45,180 nucleotides of DNA from assembly GCA_015501075.1 (NCBI GenBank), contig JADNYJ010000276.1, positions 1-45,180 on the forward strand, given 5' to 3'. The first letter of the stretch is position 1, and the number at the start of each line of letters is the position of its first letter. Made by a program: the position numbers and the translations under genes. Source of the stretch: Gymnopilus junonius. Lineage: Eukaryota > Basidiomycota > Agaricomycetes > Agaricales > Galerinaceae. The notes under the pieces are model-generated. The model made no database searches, was not told the origin of the DNA, and saw only the letters and a list, made by a program, of their open reading frames with translations. Positions 19,475 through 33,769 of the stretch are shown one piece after another.

Positions 19475-20309
19475 CTACAAGTGCAGTGCGCCAGGGCGTT
19501 GGTTAGTTAATCCACACAATGCATGTGTTTTGTAGAAGTTATATGTCTCGGGTCAAGCCTTTCTGGATTCGAGACAGAATACAGCGTACATGAACACGAA
19601 CATTGTGGGGAGTACGGATGAGCAGACCGGCGAGAGTCGTGGATGATGTTTGAGAATATCAGAAGGACAGAACGAATTGGAACTCGGAGAAGGAAGGTGA
19701 TGAGAGTGCGCCGTAAATTAATCGCGGAAGCGCGATTTATGAGACGAACTTCAGCGCTCGACTAGTAACGGTGCATGAATGAGAAGATGAAGTCACCAAT
19801 CCAGCGGCGCGGCGCCATGAAGTTGGATATCCATTTTCTTCATCAGACTTGGTATGCTATGCAATGTCTCGACTCAAACGTGAACGTAATGTCAGAATAT
19901 GAGATGAGGTAAACCTTAGATAGAGGCGACATGGGCTCAGAAAGCGGGGAGATTCACCGATGAATGTCTCCCTTGGAAAAGGAGGGCCGAGGCGCTTGAC
20001 CACAGAAAGAAATCCAAGAGAGAAAAGGAAAGTAAAGGTCGCCAAAGAAAAAAGGAGAAAAAGTAGTCGCCTCGACTATCAAGCACATGAGATTGACTTG
20101 AGCTAGTGTATCAGGTATTAACAAGATCGAGACAATTAGCGAACTGCGATGTTGTGTGTAACGTTGAAGAGCTCACCGTTCTGTGGTGAAAAAACGCCGT
20201 TGTACAACGCGTTGGAAGAAGCGAAGTCGAAGATCTAGACCAGCAGAACTTTTTTTAGTGAGCGTATATAAATAAAAAAGAATGACCGGACTTTTGCTGG
20301 GCGTGTGCG
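19475..20309. other. Intergenic, mostly featureless
   Basis: No gene is supported. One hydrophobic N-terminal-like minus frame (20045-19975, LFSLGFLSVVKRLGPPFPRE) ends at a possible donor, but no downstream exon can be joined. The 8-bp duplicated target CGTGTGCG (20302-20309) of the adjacent MITE ends this stretch. Confidence 0.4.
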
Positions 20310-20522
20310 AGGACCCTGGACAATAGACCAAAAGGTCGTTCCCCGAAAATTGACGATTTCAGGATTTTTGTCCGGACCCCAAAAAAGTTCCCACGCGTTT
20401 TGACCTCGGATTTGAACGTTTCTCGACAAGGCGCTTCAAAAAGGTCTTGACGACCCCCAAAATTTTCGGAAAACTTGTCCGGATTTGAAGGAATGACCTT
20501 TTGGTCTATTGTCCAGGGTCCT
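20310..20522 (+). mobile_element. 213-bp MITE with 33-bp terminal inverted repeats and 8-bp target duplication
   Basis: The left end (20310-20342) starts AGGACCCTGGACAATAGACC. The right end (20490-20522), reverse-complemented, gives the same 33 bases with one mismatch (A for G at position 29). The element is flanked by a perfect 8-bp direct repeat CGTGTGCG (20302-20309 and 20523-20530), the footprint of transposition. Inside, weaker inverted similarity continues (GTCCGGA blocks near each end). It has no coding capacity. An 8-bp duplication fits the hAT superfamily and also KDZ-type elements; the terminal bases do not settle which. The near-perfect TIRs and exact duplication point to recent insertion. 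Confidence 0.9.
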
Positions 20523-20530
20523 CGTGTGCG

Positions 20531-24263
<3,733 letters not shown>

Positions 24264-24960
24264 TCGGGATGAAGGAAAGGCTTGTATAGAGAGAGAGAAG
24301 TATATCTGCTTGTATTTTTTTTTTCGAGATGTTTGCTGTATGACGCTTGTTGTTTGCTTTCTTTTTCTGATGTTGTTGTCTTTTTACCCTTTTCTTTCCC
24401 CCATTTCCGCCTTTTCCTTCGTTCTTTGTTCTTCTTCACCGTAATTCCTTTTCTCATACATTTATCTATGTTAGCTAGTACCAAGCTACGACCACACACT
24501 CCGTCTTCATACCACGCACTATTACCCTTTCTACGCACTCACGTCGCACATACAATGTCTACCTTGTTAATGATACGTGTTTATAATGTCTTTCTTTGCT
24601 GATGATCCTTGCGTCAAAGCTTTTTCGGTGTCAAGAAACCTTCTTTCCTAAGTTCCCTGGATGTCGCACAAATGAAGATCTTTCAGAAATTTAGTCAACG
24701 TGAAGAAGATACGTTAGCTATCTTTCTGTTTACTTCTCGAGTGTTACCTCATTTGCCTTACGCCTTCTAGGCCAAGTTTTGTCATTCACGTGCAATTCAC
24801 GTGGTCGAACTTTTTCTATATCAATATCATTTGTACAGAAGAAAAACACACGGACGACGTTGATTCTTGTCAGCGTCGCACGAGGAAGAGGTCAAAATAG
24901 TAAGATTGCGGTGAATAGACCAGCGTAAAGACTGGAGATCTGTCTACCGAATACCAACTA
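24264..24960. other. Intergenic, no gene seen
   Basis: Pyrimidine-rich plus strand (about 24310-24450) after the kinase gene, with no protein-like frame or repeat noticed. Confidence 0.45.
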
Positions 24961-25760
24961 CTAATATATGTTGAGGGTAAGACATAGAGCCGGAAAAGGA
25001 AATAAGATAAGAGATAAGATAAGGCGATCATTTCCTGACATTACCCCTCCTTTAGAACGGGCTTTGTACTTTTTGTACTTGTTCAGAGCCCGTTTGGCAT
25101 GTGTAAGTTCGTTCTCTGTCAGCCACTCATTCTCCTCCATCGGAAAACCCTTCCACTTCACTAGAAATTGTCGATTTCCTCTTCTAATACGGGTCATCCA
25201 AGATCTTCTTGTGTACAGGCAAAGGCTTTGGCGAGGCCGAGTTCCTCTTTGATGAAGCAAGAGAACATACCCGGAGCGGGACGATGATCCTGATGTGCTG
25301 CGCGTTGATAAGCTCCACAAGCACCTCTTATTCATATGGCGCTCGAGGTTCTGTTCAGACATGAGGATCTTGCTGAGTGGAAATTCCGGTGGACGGAGCC
25401 ATGAGAGTGCTACGGAGGTTTTTTCGTCGCGCGAGTTTATGCTCTTTTCGAGATCCAGTTATTTCTTGGAACAGGTCACTTGGTCGACGACGACAACGAG
25501 GGCTCTTTTGGCTGCTGGTGGCGGTGATGCGGAGAATGAGCCTCCGACGATTACGCTGCTGTCTACACCGTTTGTCCCTGCCTCGCTGCATTTTACCATG
25601 GGTTTCTGTATACCGGCACCCTCATTTTTTCGCATAGGACATATGACCTATCGACTGCGTTTGGATGATTGTTCAAGCGAGGAAGGGGATGGAAGAGGTT
25701 TTGGTGAGAATTGTCAGAAGTGTTTTGGATCGGCGGAGGAGGACGGCGAGGAGGAGTGAA
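24961..25760 (-). mobile_element. Remnant of a chromodomain-bearing Ty3/gypsy retrotransposon
   Basis: The minus strand from about 25215 to 25030 encodes a chromodomain: RRGNRQFLVKWKGFPMEEN then EWLTENELTHAKRAL, with the YLVKWKG-type core and the ENEW block. In fungal chromoviruses this domain ends the integrase and guides insertion to heterochromatin. It is preceded by KPLPVHKKILD-like sequence, as expected between integrase and chromodomain, in a different frame. Upstream (to about 25760) the pol-like sequence is scrambled and has stops, and no LTR or reverse transcriptase was found. It is a truncated, decayed copy, distinct from the element at the right edge. A host chromodomain protein fragment is less likely. 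Confidence 0.7.
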
Positions 25761-25973
25761 TGGAGATTATGAGGAGTGGTGGGGAACGTCGCTGTTTTCG
25801 TGTTGCCTTTGTCATTTTGAAATTCGGAAATGATTTCGATCTGAGATTTGTTAAGATTACGTGAACATGGAAAGGCTTCTTAAGGTGTACAGACGGTTCG
25901 TATTCAACCGATTCCTCGCCCATCACCACCATACTACACCAACCAACTTTATTTTCAACTTCCAGCACAGAGT

Positions 25974-27270
25974 ATGGTACCCACAAACATGCACTGGCGA
26001 GAAGATACTGTCCATATAGAGCCTGTTTGGTCGCTTGATCCAGATATATCTGTTGTTGAAGCCATTTCTCGCCATCACCTCCTTCCGCGCATTGATATCC
26101 CAAACAAGGAGCTCACAGTAACTTTGCTGGGGGAGGGTTCTTTCAACAAGGCATACACTGTCAACGTTGAAGCAACATCGGACGTGAAATCGTATGTATT
26201 TCGAGCGACACTTCCCGTCGAGCCAAGTGACAAAGTACGGAGTGAGGTTGCAACCCTAGACTACATTAAACGCACACAAACATCCAGTTCCCACTGTGAT
26301 TGCATACGATTCTTCTTCTGACAATTCACTCGGATTCGAATGGATCCTCATGGAAAAGATCCTGAGAGCGATCAGCAATATCTGGCGTGGTTTATCGACA
26401 GCTCAAAAGCTGCTATCACTCGCGAGATCGCCTCTTACGTCCTGCAGATGCGCAAAACTGTTTATTCCATGAAATCGGGGCGTTGTATCATGGTGCTTCA
26501 ACAAAGAGTTCATCATTGGGCCCATAGTTACACAGTTCGCATTTATGGAGCCGAGGAGGCAGCTTCTCTCTCGCAACCGCGGACCATACTATCACGATAG
26601 CGATTTCGTACGAGCCCTCACTGACATTCAAGTTGCTGATGTTCACCTCATAAAGACGATGTCACCTGATGATCCTAAGTTCGACGAATGCCTCTTCGAA
26701 GACGCACCTAGTGTCCTACATGCAGTAGAGGAGTTGCTCTCCCTCATCCCCCAGATCTTCCCGAAAGACGAAAGGAAAGACCCGATTCATACAGTCCTTA
26801 TGCATCCAGATCTTTCTCACGGCAACATTATGATTGACCCTAACACGCTCGAAATCACTGGTGTCATAGATTGGGAATGCACGAATGCGAGTCCGCAGTG
26901 GGAACATCCGTATCCGCAGTGTCTTATTGGGCCTGACGTCACAGAAGAAGCAAATCGAGTCGACCATGGTGACACGGATCAACTAAGGAATCAGCTCTGG
27001 GATGACTGGGAGAAGATGCAACTTCGGAAGGTGTTCGACGAGGTTGCTGGACCGGCGCCCCTGGGAGAAGACCCGGTAGCTCCACTCAAGCGACAGTTCT
27101 TGGAGGCCCTGGCCACCGCGGAGCAGTCGGAAGTTTGGGTAGAGAGATGGGTGAAAGAAACTCGGAAGAGGTTAGCCGCGATTGCATCCACGAAGGTACC
27201 TGTGATTTTTTACATTTTTGTCCCAGTCGTTGATTTTAAACCACACGCAAAGGCCTCAACGTCAGGCTAG
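25974..27270 (+). pseudogene. APH-fold phosphotransferase (aminoglycoside/choline kinase-like), frameshifted
   Basis: The N-lobe shows LLGEGSFNKAYTV (about 26128-26166) and a strand with VFRATLP (conserved Arg/Lys region). Then come VPTVIAYDSSSDNSLGFEW, ILMEKI and EIASYVLQMRK. The C-lobe has the diagnostic HPDLSHGNIMID (about 26803-26838), where Asp is the catalytic base and Asn binds Mg2+, and GVIDWE (about 26863-26880), the DFG equivalent. These motifs define the phosphotransferase enzyme family (APH, PF01636), abundant and mostly uncharacterised in mushrooms; the substrate is unknown. Frame changes lie near 26270, 26365-26400, 26470 and 26505, within 250 bp, while the C-terminal 240 codons (26545-27270) are open. 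The true end may be earlier if GTACCT at 27197 is a donor. Confidence 0.82.
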
Positions 27271-27470
27271 CCTCTGGGTGTCTACCACCTGCGTCTTTCA
27301 TCTTCATTTTGCTCCCCTTATTCTGATTCCCATCATTTCGACCTATATTTTCCGGTTTATCTCTGCCATCTCCAAGGTGTAGAAAATCTAAATATCTCAC
27401 CTTGCCCATATTTAAAACAAAATCCATCTTTATCGTTCTCCTTGTCGTTCACAAGGGAGTAAGTCTCCAA
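27271..27470. other. Short intergenic between convergent genes
   Basis: Separates the phosphotransferase stop from the end of the next minus-strand gene; no feature noted. Confidence 0.4.
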
Positions 27471-28040
27471 CTATACCATATGGTTATACTGTACCACACA
27501 TACCGCATAAACGAGCGCAATTGCGAAACCACGGCTGCTAGCCCTCTTGGATGTGTCTCCTTCTTGTTTCCCTTTGTTTGACGACTTTGGATGCTCTGAG
27601 CACTTTTCTGGAAATGATCTAAATAATACAATTTCCTGCTTCATTTCTTCGTCAGTGTCAATCAGAGAAATATTCCAGCTACCATATGGTGAGTCTGGAA
27701 TTTGATGATCTACAATAAATTTTTTAGTTCGGCTACTGAGCACCTCAGCTGCATTTTTTGCTGATTTTGAATGAGCTTGTGCAGCTTCAATTGAAGCCTC
27801 CATCCATTTCCCTTTTGATTTCGATTTAGCACCTGTAAAAAGATTCAGAAATATCTGAATCTCTATGAGAGCCCGGAGAGGCCATCCTTCAATGGCAGAC
27901 TCTTTATAGCATGCCTGTTTTCCTTCTCTTCATGGGCACAATAATTTCTTGATTACCTCAAGCGCCTCCTTAGCTTTGACCTCGGTAAGCGGTTTCCGAT
28001 ACTCCCATGATGTACCCACACCACACTGTGATACTCGATG
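27471..28040 (-). CDS. Unidentified small minus-strand protein, two or more exons
   Basis: An upstream exon (about 28040-27935) reads TSWEYRKPLTEVKAKEALEV. After a possible intron ending TTTTTACAG (about 27835), the main exon reads AKSKSKGKWMEASIEAAQAH (about 27770-27830). The chain continues with SPYGSWNISLIDTDEEMKQE to a stop at 27471. The composition is Lys/Ser/Ala-rich and helical. No domain is recognised. The last 40 codons look less protein-like, so the true end may be earlier through splicing. Confidence 0.4.
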
Positions 28041-28111
28041 GAATTTCGGACCTGACTGTGGACCTGGATGTGCATTGCGACTTATAAACTGCAAAGACTA
28101 CACTATACAAT

Positions 28112-28304
28112 GTACAATGAGCTGAGCATTATGATTAAGGTGTGTTACAAGCGAACCCTGACCAGGACCTCATGCATGACCTCCTGTACCCGACATAGGG
28201 AGTGGACCTCACCAAGTTTTCGGATGTCAATGCCTTGGTTTCGAAGCAGAGCCTATGAAGAAGAATACGAAGCATCAGTAAAAATTGGCCTTGTATGATA
28301 CTCT
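28112..28304 (-). repeat. Copy 1 of a duplicated gene 3' end
   Basis: About 190 bases that recur at 30204-30384 with about 90% identity by eye. On the minus strand both start after a CTTC..AG acceptor and encode ALLRNQG(I/V)DIRK. In copy 1 the frame stays open to VMHEVLVRVRL and a stop near 28145. It lies downstream of the C2-like gene. Confidence 0.8.
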
Positions 28305-28895
28305 ATTTTATTCTTGGTCAATGTGCGAAAATTGTTCGGGATGGGTTTGGTAGGAGACTGGCATTGGACGTGATTTGTCAAAGAAGGAGATAGCGAAAAG
28401 GGAGGCCAAGTTGGCAAAGGAAAAATCAATAACAGACGAGTCGACGGATGGTATCTCGTTGCAGGAGAATAAGGGTTTCATTCTTGTTAGTGATCCAGTA
28501 TGAGTAGCAGTAAGAGCATATTTTTACTTACGGCTTTATCTACCTAGTCCTTATGTACAGCATGGTCCTATTTTGTAACCCTTCCGTTGTTTGATACCGT
28601 TGAATTTGAAAATTAACTAATTCTAAATTCGCTGGGACATGGAGTTGCGTAGTGGATGGCAATCCCGAGAATTAAGTAATAAGACTTATTGATTGAGTAC
28701 CTTCAAATAACTATCCAAGTGAGGCAGCTTGCAGCATATTCGTGAGTCGCTGGCTCACTGGCTGTTCCCCAGCCGCTCAACATTGGTTCTCAATTCATGT
28801 ACCTTGCTACAACGTGTTTCAAGGCCAAGACAGATATCAATCAATATATCAATATACATTACCCAGGCACTTCTTTGAAGAAAAACTCTGAGTCC
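28305..28895. other. Spacer, no supported gene
   Basis: Contains the words GGCAAAGGAAAAATC and similar low-complexity patches but no exon I could join to either neighbour. Confidence 0.35.
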
Positions 28896-28909
28896 GAATG
28901 AGTGTGGAT

Positions 28910-29640
28910 GTTTCCTATCTAGTACCACCCCTCACCAACATCATCAAATCATCTTTACCTTCCCTGCGCAAAGTAATGAGTTTATCACATATTTTTGAGA
29001 CGCTGAACTCGAGGCGGAGAGATGGTTTGTTCTTGACAGCTTCATTTTCCACAACGATATCCAAACCTAGTCCAAGATACAAATTAGATGAGTAGACTGT
29101 CTGAACGAGGAGAACGACAGAAGTAAAATGGATGCTTACCAGCTCCGTTCCTCATTGCAAGAAATTCAGGATGTTCGGCCAAGTTCTTATCAAAACCACC
29201 CAGAAAAACATCGCCGCCGATCACCTTGGATTGGTACACTTTGATTCTGAGCATCGAAGGTAGTTGACTGTCCTTGCCAGCGCTAAACGTAGTAATCAGT
29301 CCTCGCGTACGACGCCCTGGAAATAATCAAGTCATACAAGGATCTCGTGATATTCCATGAAACAGTTCCATTCTTTGCAGCAACAAGATCGCCGACCATA
29401 GATTTTGATTCAGAGTCAGCAACATCAACCACAAAGTAATACTTCGATGCTAATGCCGGAATGATTCCTTTCTTAAGTCCTAGGGACGGTTAATAAATCA
29501 TGAACTACATTTGAATGGCTGTTCACTTAACACCCTACCTGTGAGTCGTTTGACAGTCACCTCTAGCCTGAAGAAGGCCTCGCAAGATGGAGCTCGTCTA
29601 TTCAGGCTCAATACTCAGCTCCTCGCCGCAGATCTCAAGC
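28910..29640 (-). CDS. C2-like domain protein fragment
   Basis: Exons on minus: about 29600-29539 (FFRLEVTVKRLTG), intron 29480-29538 (59 nt), then 29479-29140. After intron 29067-29139 (73 nt) comes 29066 to about 28916 (LDIVVENEAVKNKPSLRLEF). The middle exon reads KKGIIPALASKYYFVVDVAD and AKNGTVSWN, then after a frame change LRIKVYQSKVIGGDVFLGGF. A beta-rich order of a V.V..L...K strand, YFVV.VAD, TVSWN and LRIKVY is the layout of C2 domains, which bind membranes or act as docking modules. In agaricomycetes similar C2-like modules sit at the N-terminus of NACHT/STAND immune-type proteins, but no NACHT or repeat domain follows here. A frame change near 29320 makes it doubtful as a working gene. 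Confidence 0.5.
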
Positions 29641-30203
29641 GATAAGTGATACGCACTGTTCAGATGTTGTCCTACGATGTTGGCTCTTGACAATATGAAG
29701 CAAGTATTCTTGTTAACACCGATATGATGAAAGAGCGAAAGGCGATGAAGGGAATCCTACGGTGAGATTATGACCGTTGTTCTGATAGCTGTGAATTATA
29801 TGAGTGTAAGTGCTGTGCTGTGGGCACATGACTCGATCGAAATTGGGGACAAGGTCAAGCCAGTCTGGGCAGAAGGTAGCACTAACGCCACCACTGGGTG
29901 TGTTCATTCTTTCTTGAAACTATTTGTAGGGCTTTGACCGGTGATTCGCAATGCGGCACGGTCAGAAGTCTAGAAACGAAGTCTACAAGTAGCTATTGAC
30001 ATAGAGTTGTACGTCTAGATTACGTAGCATGCATGGCACCACACCCCCGCACCGTTCTGACGAACCAACATCCAGTAGTAGGCTAGCTACAGAACATGAT
30101 ATCGTTATTTATCCCGCATTAGCCAATTCATTACCCTCGAAGAAACATAGATAGATTTTATATATGTACTGGCTATACATTGTAAATATATGCATTCCGA
30201 CTT
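29641..30203. other. Spacer, no supported gene
   Basis: A 64-codon minus frame beginning MNTPSGGVSATFC (29907-29716) looks like possible N-terminal coding sequence of the C2-like gene, but stops prevent joining. The stretch 29980-30200 shows nothing. Confidence 0.35.
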
Positions 30204-30384
30204 ATAAAGAGCCGAGCATTATGATCAAGGTGCGTTACAAGCGAACCCTGACCAGGACCTCATGCATAACCTCCTGTACCCGACCTAGGGAGTGGACTAA
30301 ATTTTCGGATGTCAACGCCTTGGTTTCGAAGCAGAGCCTGTAGAGAAGAATACAAAGCATCAGTAAAAATTGTCCTCATACGAT
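30204..30384 (-). repeat. Copy 2 of the duplicated gene 3' end
   Basis: Matches 28112-28304. Relative to copy 1 it carries a 5-nt deletion (GGACTAAATTTT versus GGACCTCACCAAGTTTT), which shifts the reading frame after DIRKF. Here it directly follows the acceptor used by the minus-strand gene at 30390-31154. Confidence 0.8.
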
Positions 30385-30389
30385 AAAAT

Positions 30390-31154
30390 TGAATATATGA
30401 CTGACCTGACGAACTCTTCACAACAGTTGAGCCTTTACTGCCTTTACTACTTGCAGCAGCATTGCGCGCCGCCTTCTCAGAAGCACGGATCTTGTCAGCA
30501 CTTTTTTTCTCAGCCGCAGAAACACTCTTGATGACCTGAGACCCGATAGTAGCGATGGTATTACCGCGCTAGGTAGGTTTGCGCGATGAGATGGCGTAGA
30601 GAGGGAGATGGGATGACGATTACCTTTGAGAATTCGTTTAACAAATCGACGAGGTCACGTTCATCGAGCAAGGCAAGTTCATCGAGCTCGCGCTGGAATT
30701 TGTGGGACAGGATAAGATTCCTTAGAGACGCATTCAGAGGGGAATGGGCGTACCTGAGCGTAAATAGCTGGATCCGCAACGCCAAATTCTCTGGTCACGA
30801 GCAGATTGCTGAGGTCATCATAACGTTCGACCAAACTGCGGGAGATATGAGTTAGTCCGAGTGGGTCGTCAGCTCAAGCTTTAGCCGTACCTCGGGAAGG
30901 AGCACTCTCGGATCGGAGCACATGAACCGATTCCGATGGCGGAAGAGAAGAGAAGGAAGATGGGAAGGAGGCCAGTGCTGAACATGTTTCTTTACTATTG
31001 TCTGTAGGACACGAAGACCAGCGTCTGTGAGAGGAGGACAGTGGGGTGGTGATATGAAGGCCGGTTTCGGTTTGGATCGACGGATCCGCCTCTTCGGTTT
31101 TATATGGAATCGGACTTCAACTGTTCCTGTCGGTGTGGATCTTCTTGCCTTCAT
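30390..31154 (-). CDS. Unidentified multi-exon protein
   Basis: Proposed exons on minus: about 31154-30895 (GLRVLQTIVKKHVQHWPPSH), ending at a GAG|GTACGG donor. The next exon (about 30848-30768, LVERYDDLSNLLVTREFGVA) is followed by an intron of about 60 nt. Then come RELDELALLDERDLVDLLNE (about 30705-30625) and a last Lys/Ala/Ser-rich exon (GSQVIKSVSAAEKKSADKIR). The sequence is helical and charged, with no known motif. Its 3' end uses the duplicated segment at 30204-30384. The first exon is read in two alternative frames, so the N-terminus is uncertain. Confidence 0.45.
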
Positions 31155-32074
31155 TGGAATCTGCAGTGAAATCTCAGCCTATTTCATCATGAAAATCTGG
31201 GGAAAGGACGTGCGTGGGTGTAAGGAAGGCCAAATGAGTCGATGACTCGCTTTCACCATAGGCTGGGACAAGCATTGTAAATTAAAGCCCATTTGCCGAT
31301 CATTCTGGAGATCTGCAAGCGCGCTACGGGAACCTCTGAGAAAGTTCCCATTCAAATCAATTTAAATCAGCTTCGCAGTCGGTATCAAAGAATCTGCATG
31401 GAAGTGTGTGTGCGCATGTGCAGGAGGAGGAGGAGGAGCAAAGGAGGAGTGAGTGCATTAGGGGAGGCTATACATAGCGAGGAACACATACGGATCGCAG
31501 GACCCTCACCCCGCTGCTGAGTTGGCCACAAGAATTCCTAGTTCAAGAGGAAACCTGTGACAATTGGACGATCCCTCGACAGTATGTTGTCGTATGTGAT
31601 GGAGCAACCACTGAAGACCATCATGAGTGGGACACGTTTCCGACTACAACGACTGGCGGGGACCTGGTGGGGACGATCCATTTAAATTTTTCCGGTTCTT
31701 CAAGTCTTGGGGGATAGGAAAGGTCCTGAAAAGTTCAGACGTATGGGGGCTGGAATTGAGAGAGGTAGACTGAAGGCCAATTTCCAAGAATAGATCATTT
31801 CGGAGAGCTTATGTAACCTCCCAGCCACGACAACTCCGACTCATCCCTCTCCATCACCATCCGTTCATGGTGAATGGCGCCGTTCGTGCATCAAAATTAA
31901 AGCGCAATAATAACCAGAAATCTCTATTCAACTCACCATCCACCCTCCTTCCCTCCAAGCTCAAGTTCTACCTCCCCTACTACTACTAGTCGTTCCACCG
32001 GGCTTCAAACCGCCAAGGATGCACTCACACCCGCCTCTGCATCTGCACTACGTTATCGCAGTACCTACAGCCTA
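31155..32074. other. Intergenic with one orphan open frame
   Basis: Mostly featureless. A GGAGGAGG microsatellite lies at about 31421-31440. A 69-codon plus-strand frame without ATG (31511-31717, containing YVVVCDGATTEDHHEWD) looks protein-like and may be an exon relic. The last 100 bases are pyrimidine-rich and probably hold the promoter of the next gene. Confidence 0.4.
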
Positions 32075-33713
32075 ATGTCCTTATTGTCCCCTCGGAGCAG
32101 CAACTACGAGCGCCTCGAAGGCGGCCATGGACCCAGTCGGACGGGTCCTGGTAAGCGGTTTGGGTGGAAGAAGTTTGCGGTTGCTGCGGTCGTGTTGATT
32201 GGGCTCGTGTATCTCTTTGGACCAAGAGAGGCGAGGGACCTGCATTGGCCGAAGAAGAACAAGGATCAAACGACAGGTATGAAGTTCATACCGCATTAGC
32301 TTAGCTTAGCTCATTCGTTCAACTGATACACTCACCGCTTTCTGTATTTTAGATACCCCTGTTGCCTATCCATACCCAGACGACATAGAATCAGACCCAA
32401 ACGGGAACTTCCCGAACCACGTCCCGCCCCGCATTAAATCGACACCACCGTCCCCCCGCCTCCCCCCCAACAACCCCGAATCCTACCGACGACCCCAACC
32501 CCTCCGCACACCCCCGGGCTCCCCTTAACCCAATGGGCGTTGAATGATCGACGCCGGCTCCACCGGGTCCCGGATCCACATCTACAAATTCAACAACTGC
32601 TTCTCCTCGCCCTCCTTCGAATACGAGGAGTTCCAGATGACCCAGCCGGGCCTGTCCTCTTACGCCGCAGACCCACGGGGAGCGGCACGGAGCCTCGACG
32701 TGCTGCTGAATAGAGCGGTGAGGATAGTGCCGAAGGAGCTGCAGCATTGCACGCCAGTGGCGGTCAAGGCTACAGCGGGGCTGAGGCTGTTGCCTGGGTC
32801 GCAGAGCGCTGATATCCTCAGGGAGGTGGAGAAGAGGCTTAGAGAGCGGTATCCGTTCCAGCTACCCGATAAAGATGGTGTGGTTATATGGACGGCAAAG
32901 ACGAGGGTGTCTATGCGTGGATCATGGCCAACTACCTCCTCGACACCATCAAAGCCTCCACCCCCGCCGACACGCCCACCTACGCCATGCTCGACCTCGG
33001 CGGAGCCTCCACCCAAATCGTATTCGAGCCCACCTTCTCCTCTTCCTCCTCCTCCTCCTCAAAACAGAAGACCCTGGAAGAGGGCGAACACAAATACGAG
33101 CTCAACTTCGGCGGTCGTACGCACACGCTCTACCAGCACTCCTACCTTGGTTATGGCCTGATGCGAGCGAGGAGGCATGTGCATGTGTTGGTGGATTTCA
33201 TGGCATCGCTCCGCGTGCAGAGTGAAAGGGAGAAGGAGGAGGAGGTGGTGGGGAACCCTTGTCTAGCGAGAGGGACGAAGAGGGTGGTGGAGATTGGCGG
33301 AGAGAGCGGGGAGGGCGTTACTAGGAATGTGACGATGAGCGGGGATGAGATTGGGAGCTTTGAGGCGTGTCAGAGGGTTGTGCAGTTGGTGCTTGCTAAG
33401 GATGCGTAAGTCTACTTTCTTTTTATTTATCTATCATTTCACTTTCTTTCCTTTCCTTTCCTTTTCGAAAAACAAGAGCTAACGATGATTTTTACTTTGT
33501 AGGATCTGCGAAACGAAACCATGCTCCTTCAACGGGGTATACCAACCCTCCCTCCTCGACTCCTTCCCACACGGAAAAGTCCTCCTCCTATCCTATCCTA
33601 CTTCTATGACCGCCTCTTCCCCCTCCTCCCCACCCCACCCTCCTGAGTTTTTTACTCTTAACGCTCAAGATAAACTTGGGATACGCAAAGCAATCCAAAT
33701 GAAGTATATATAA
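32075..33713 (+). pseudogene. Golgi guanosine diphosphatase (GDA1/CD39 family), frameshifted and C-terminally truncated
   Basis: GDA1 hydrolyses GDP to GMP in the Golgi lumen so that GDP-sugar import can continue. The start MSLLSPRSS (32075) is followed by a basic stretch and one membrane anchor (KKFAVAAVVLIGLVYLFG), the expected type II topology. Intron 32277-32352 precedes a Pro-rich stem. Apyrase regions follow: DAGSTGSRIHIYKF (ACR1), VKATAGLRLLPG (ACR2), GKDEGVYAWI (ACR3) and LDLGGASTQIVFEP (ACR4). A last intron (33406-33502) leads to ICETKPCSFNGVYQPSLLD. Frame changes lie near 32546, 32888 and 33590. After EFFTL the family should run on for 100 or more residues to a WCLG-type ACR5; here the frame stops at 33713 with none, and another gene follows on minus. 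I judge it a dead or truncated copy. Confidence 0.88.
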
Positions 33714-33769
33714 CTTCTACAAGTAAATTTCGTATCAAGTACAAGCAAGCGTGAAACGAAATGGTATCG

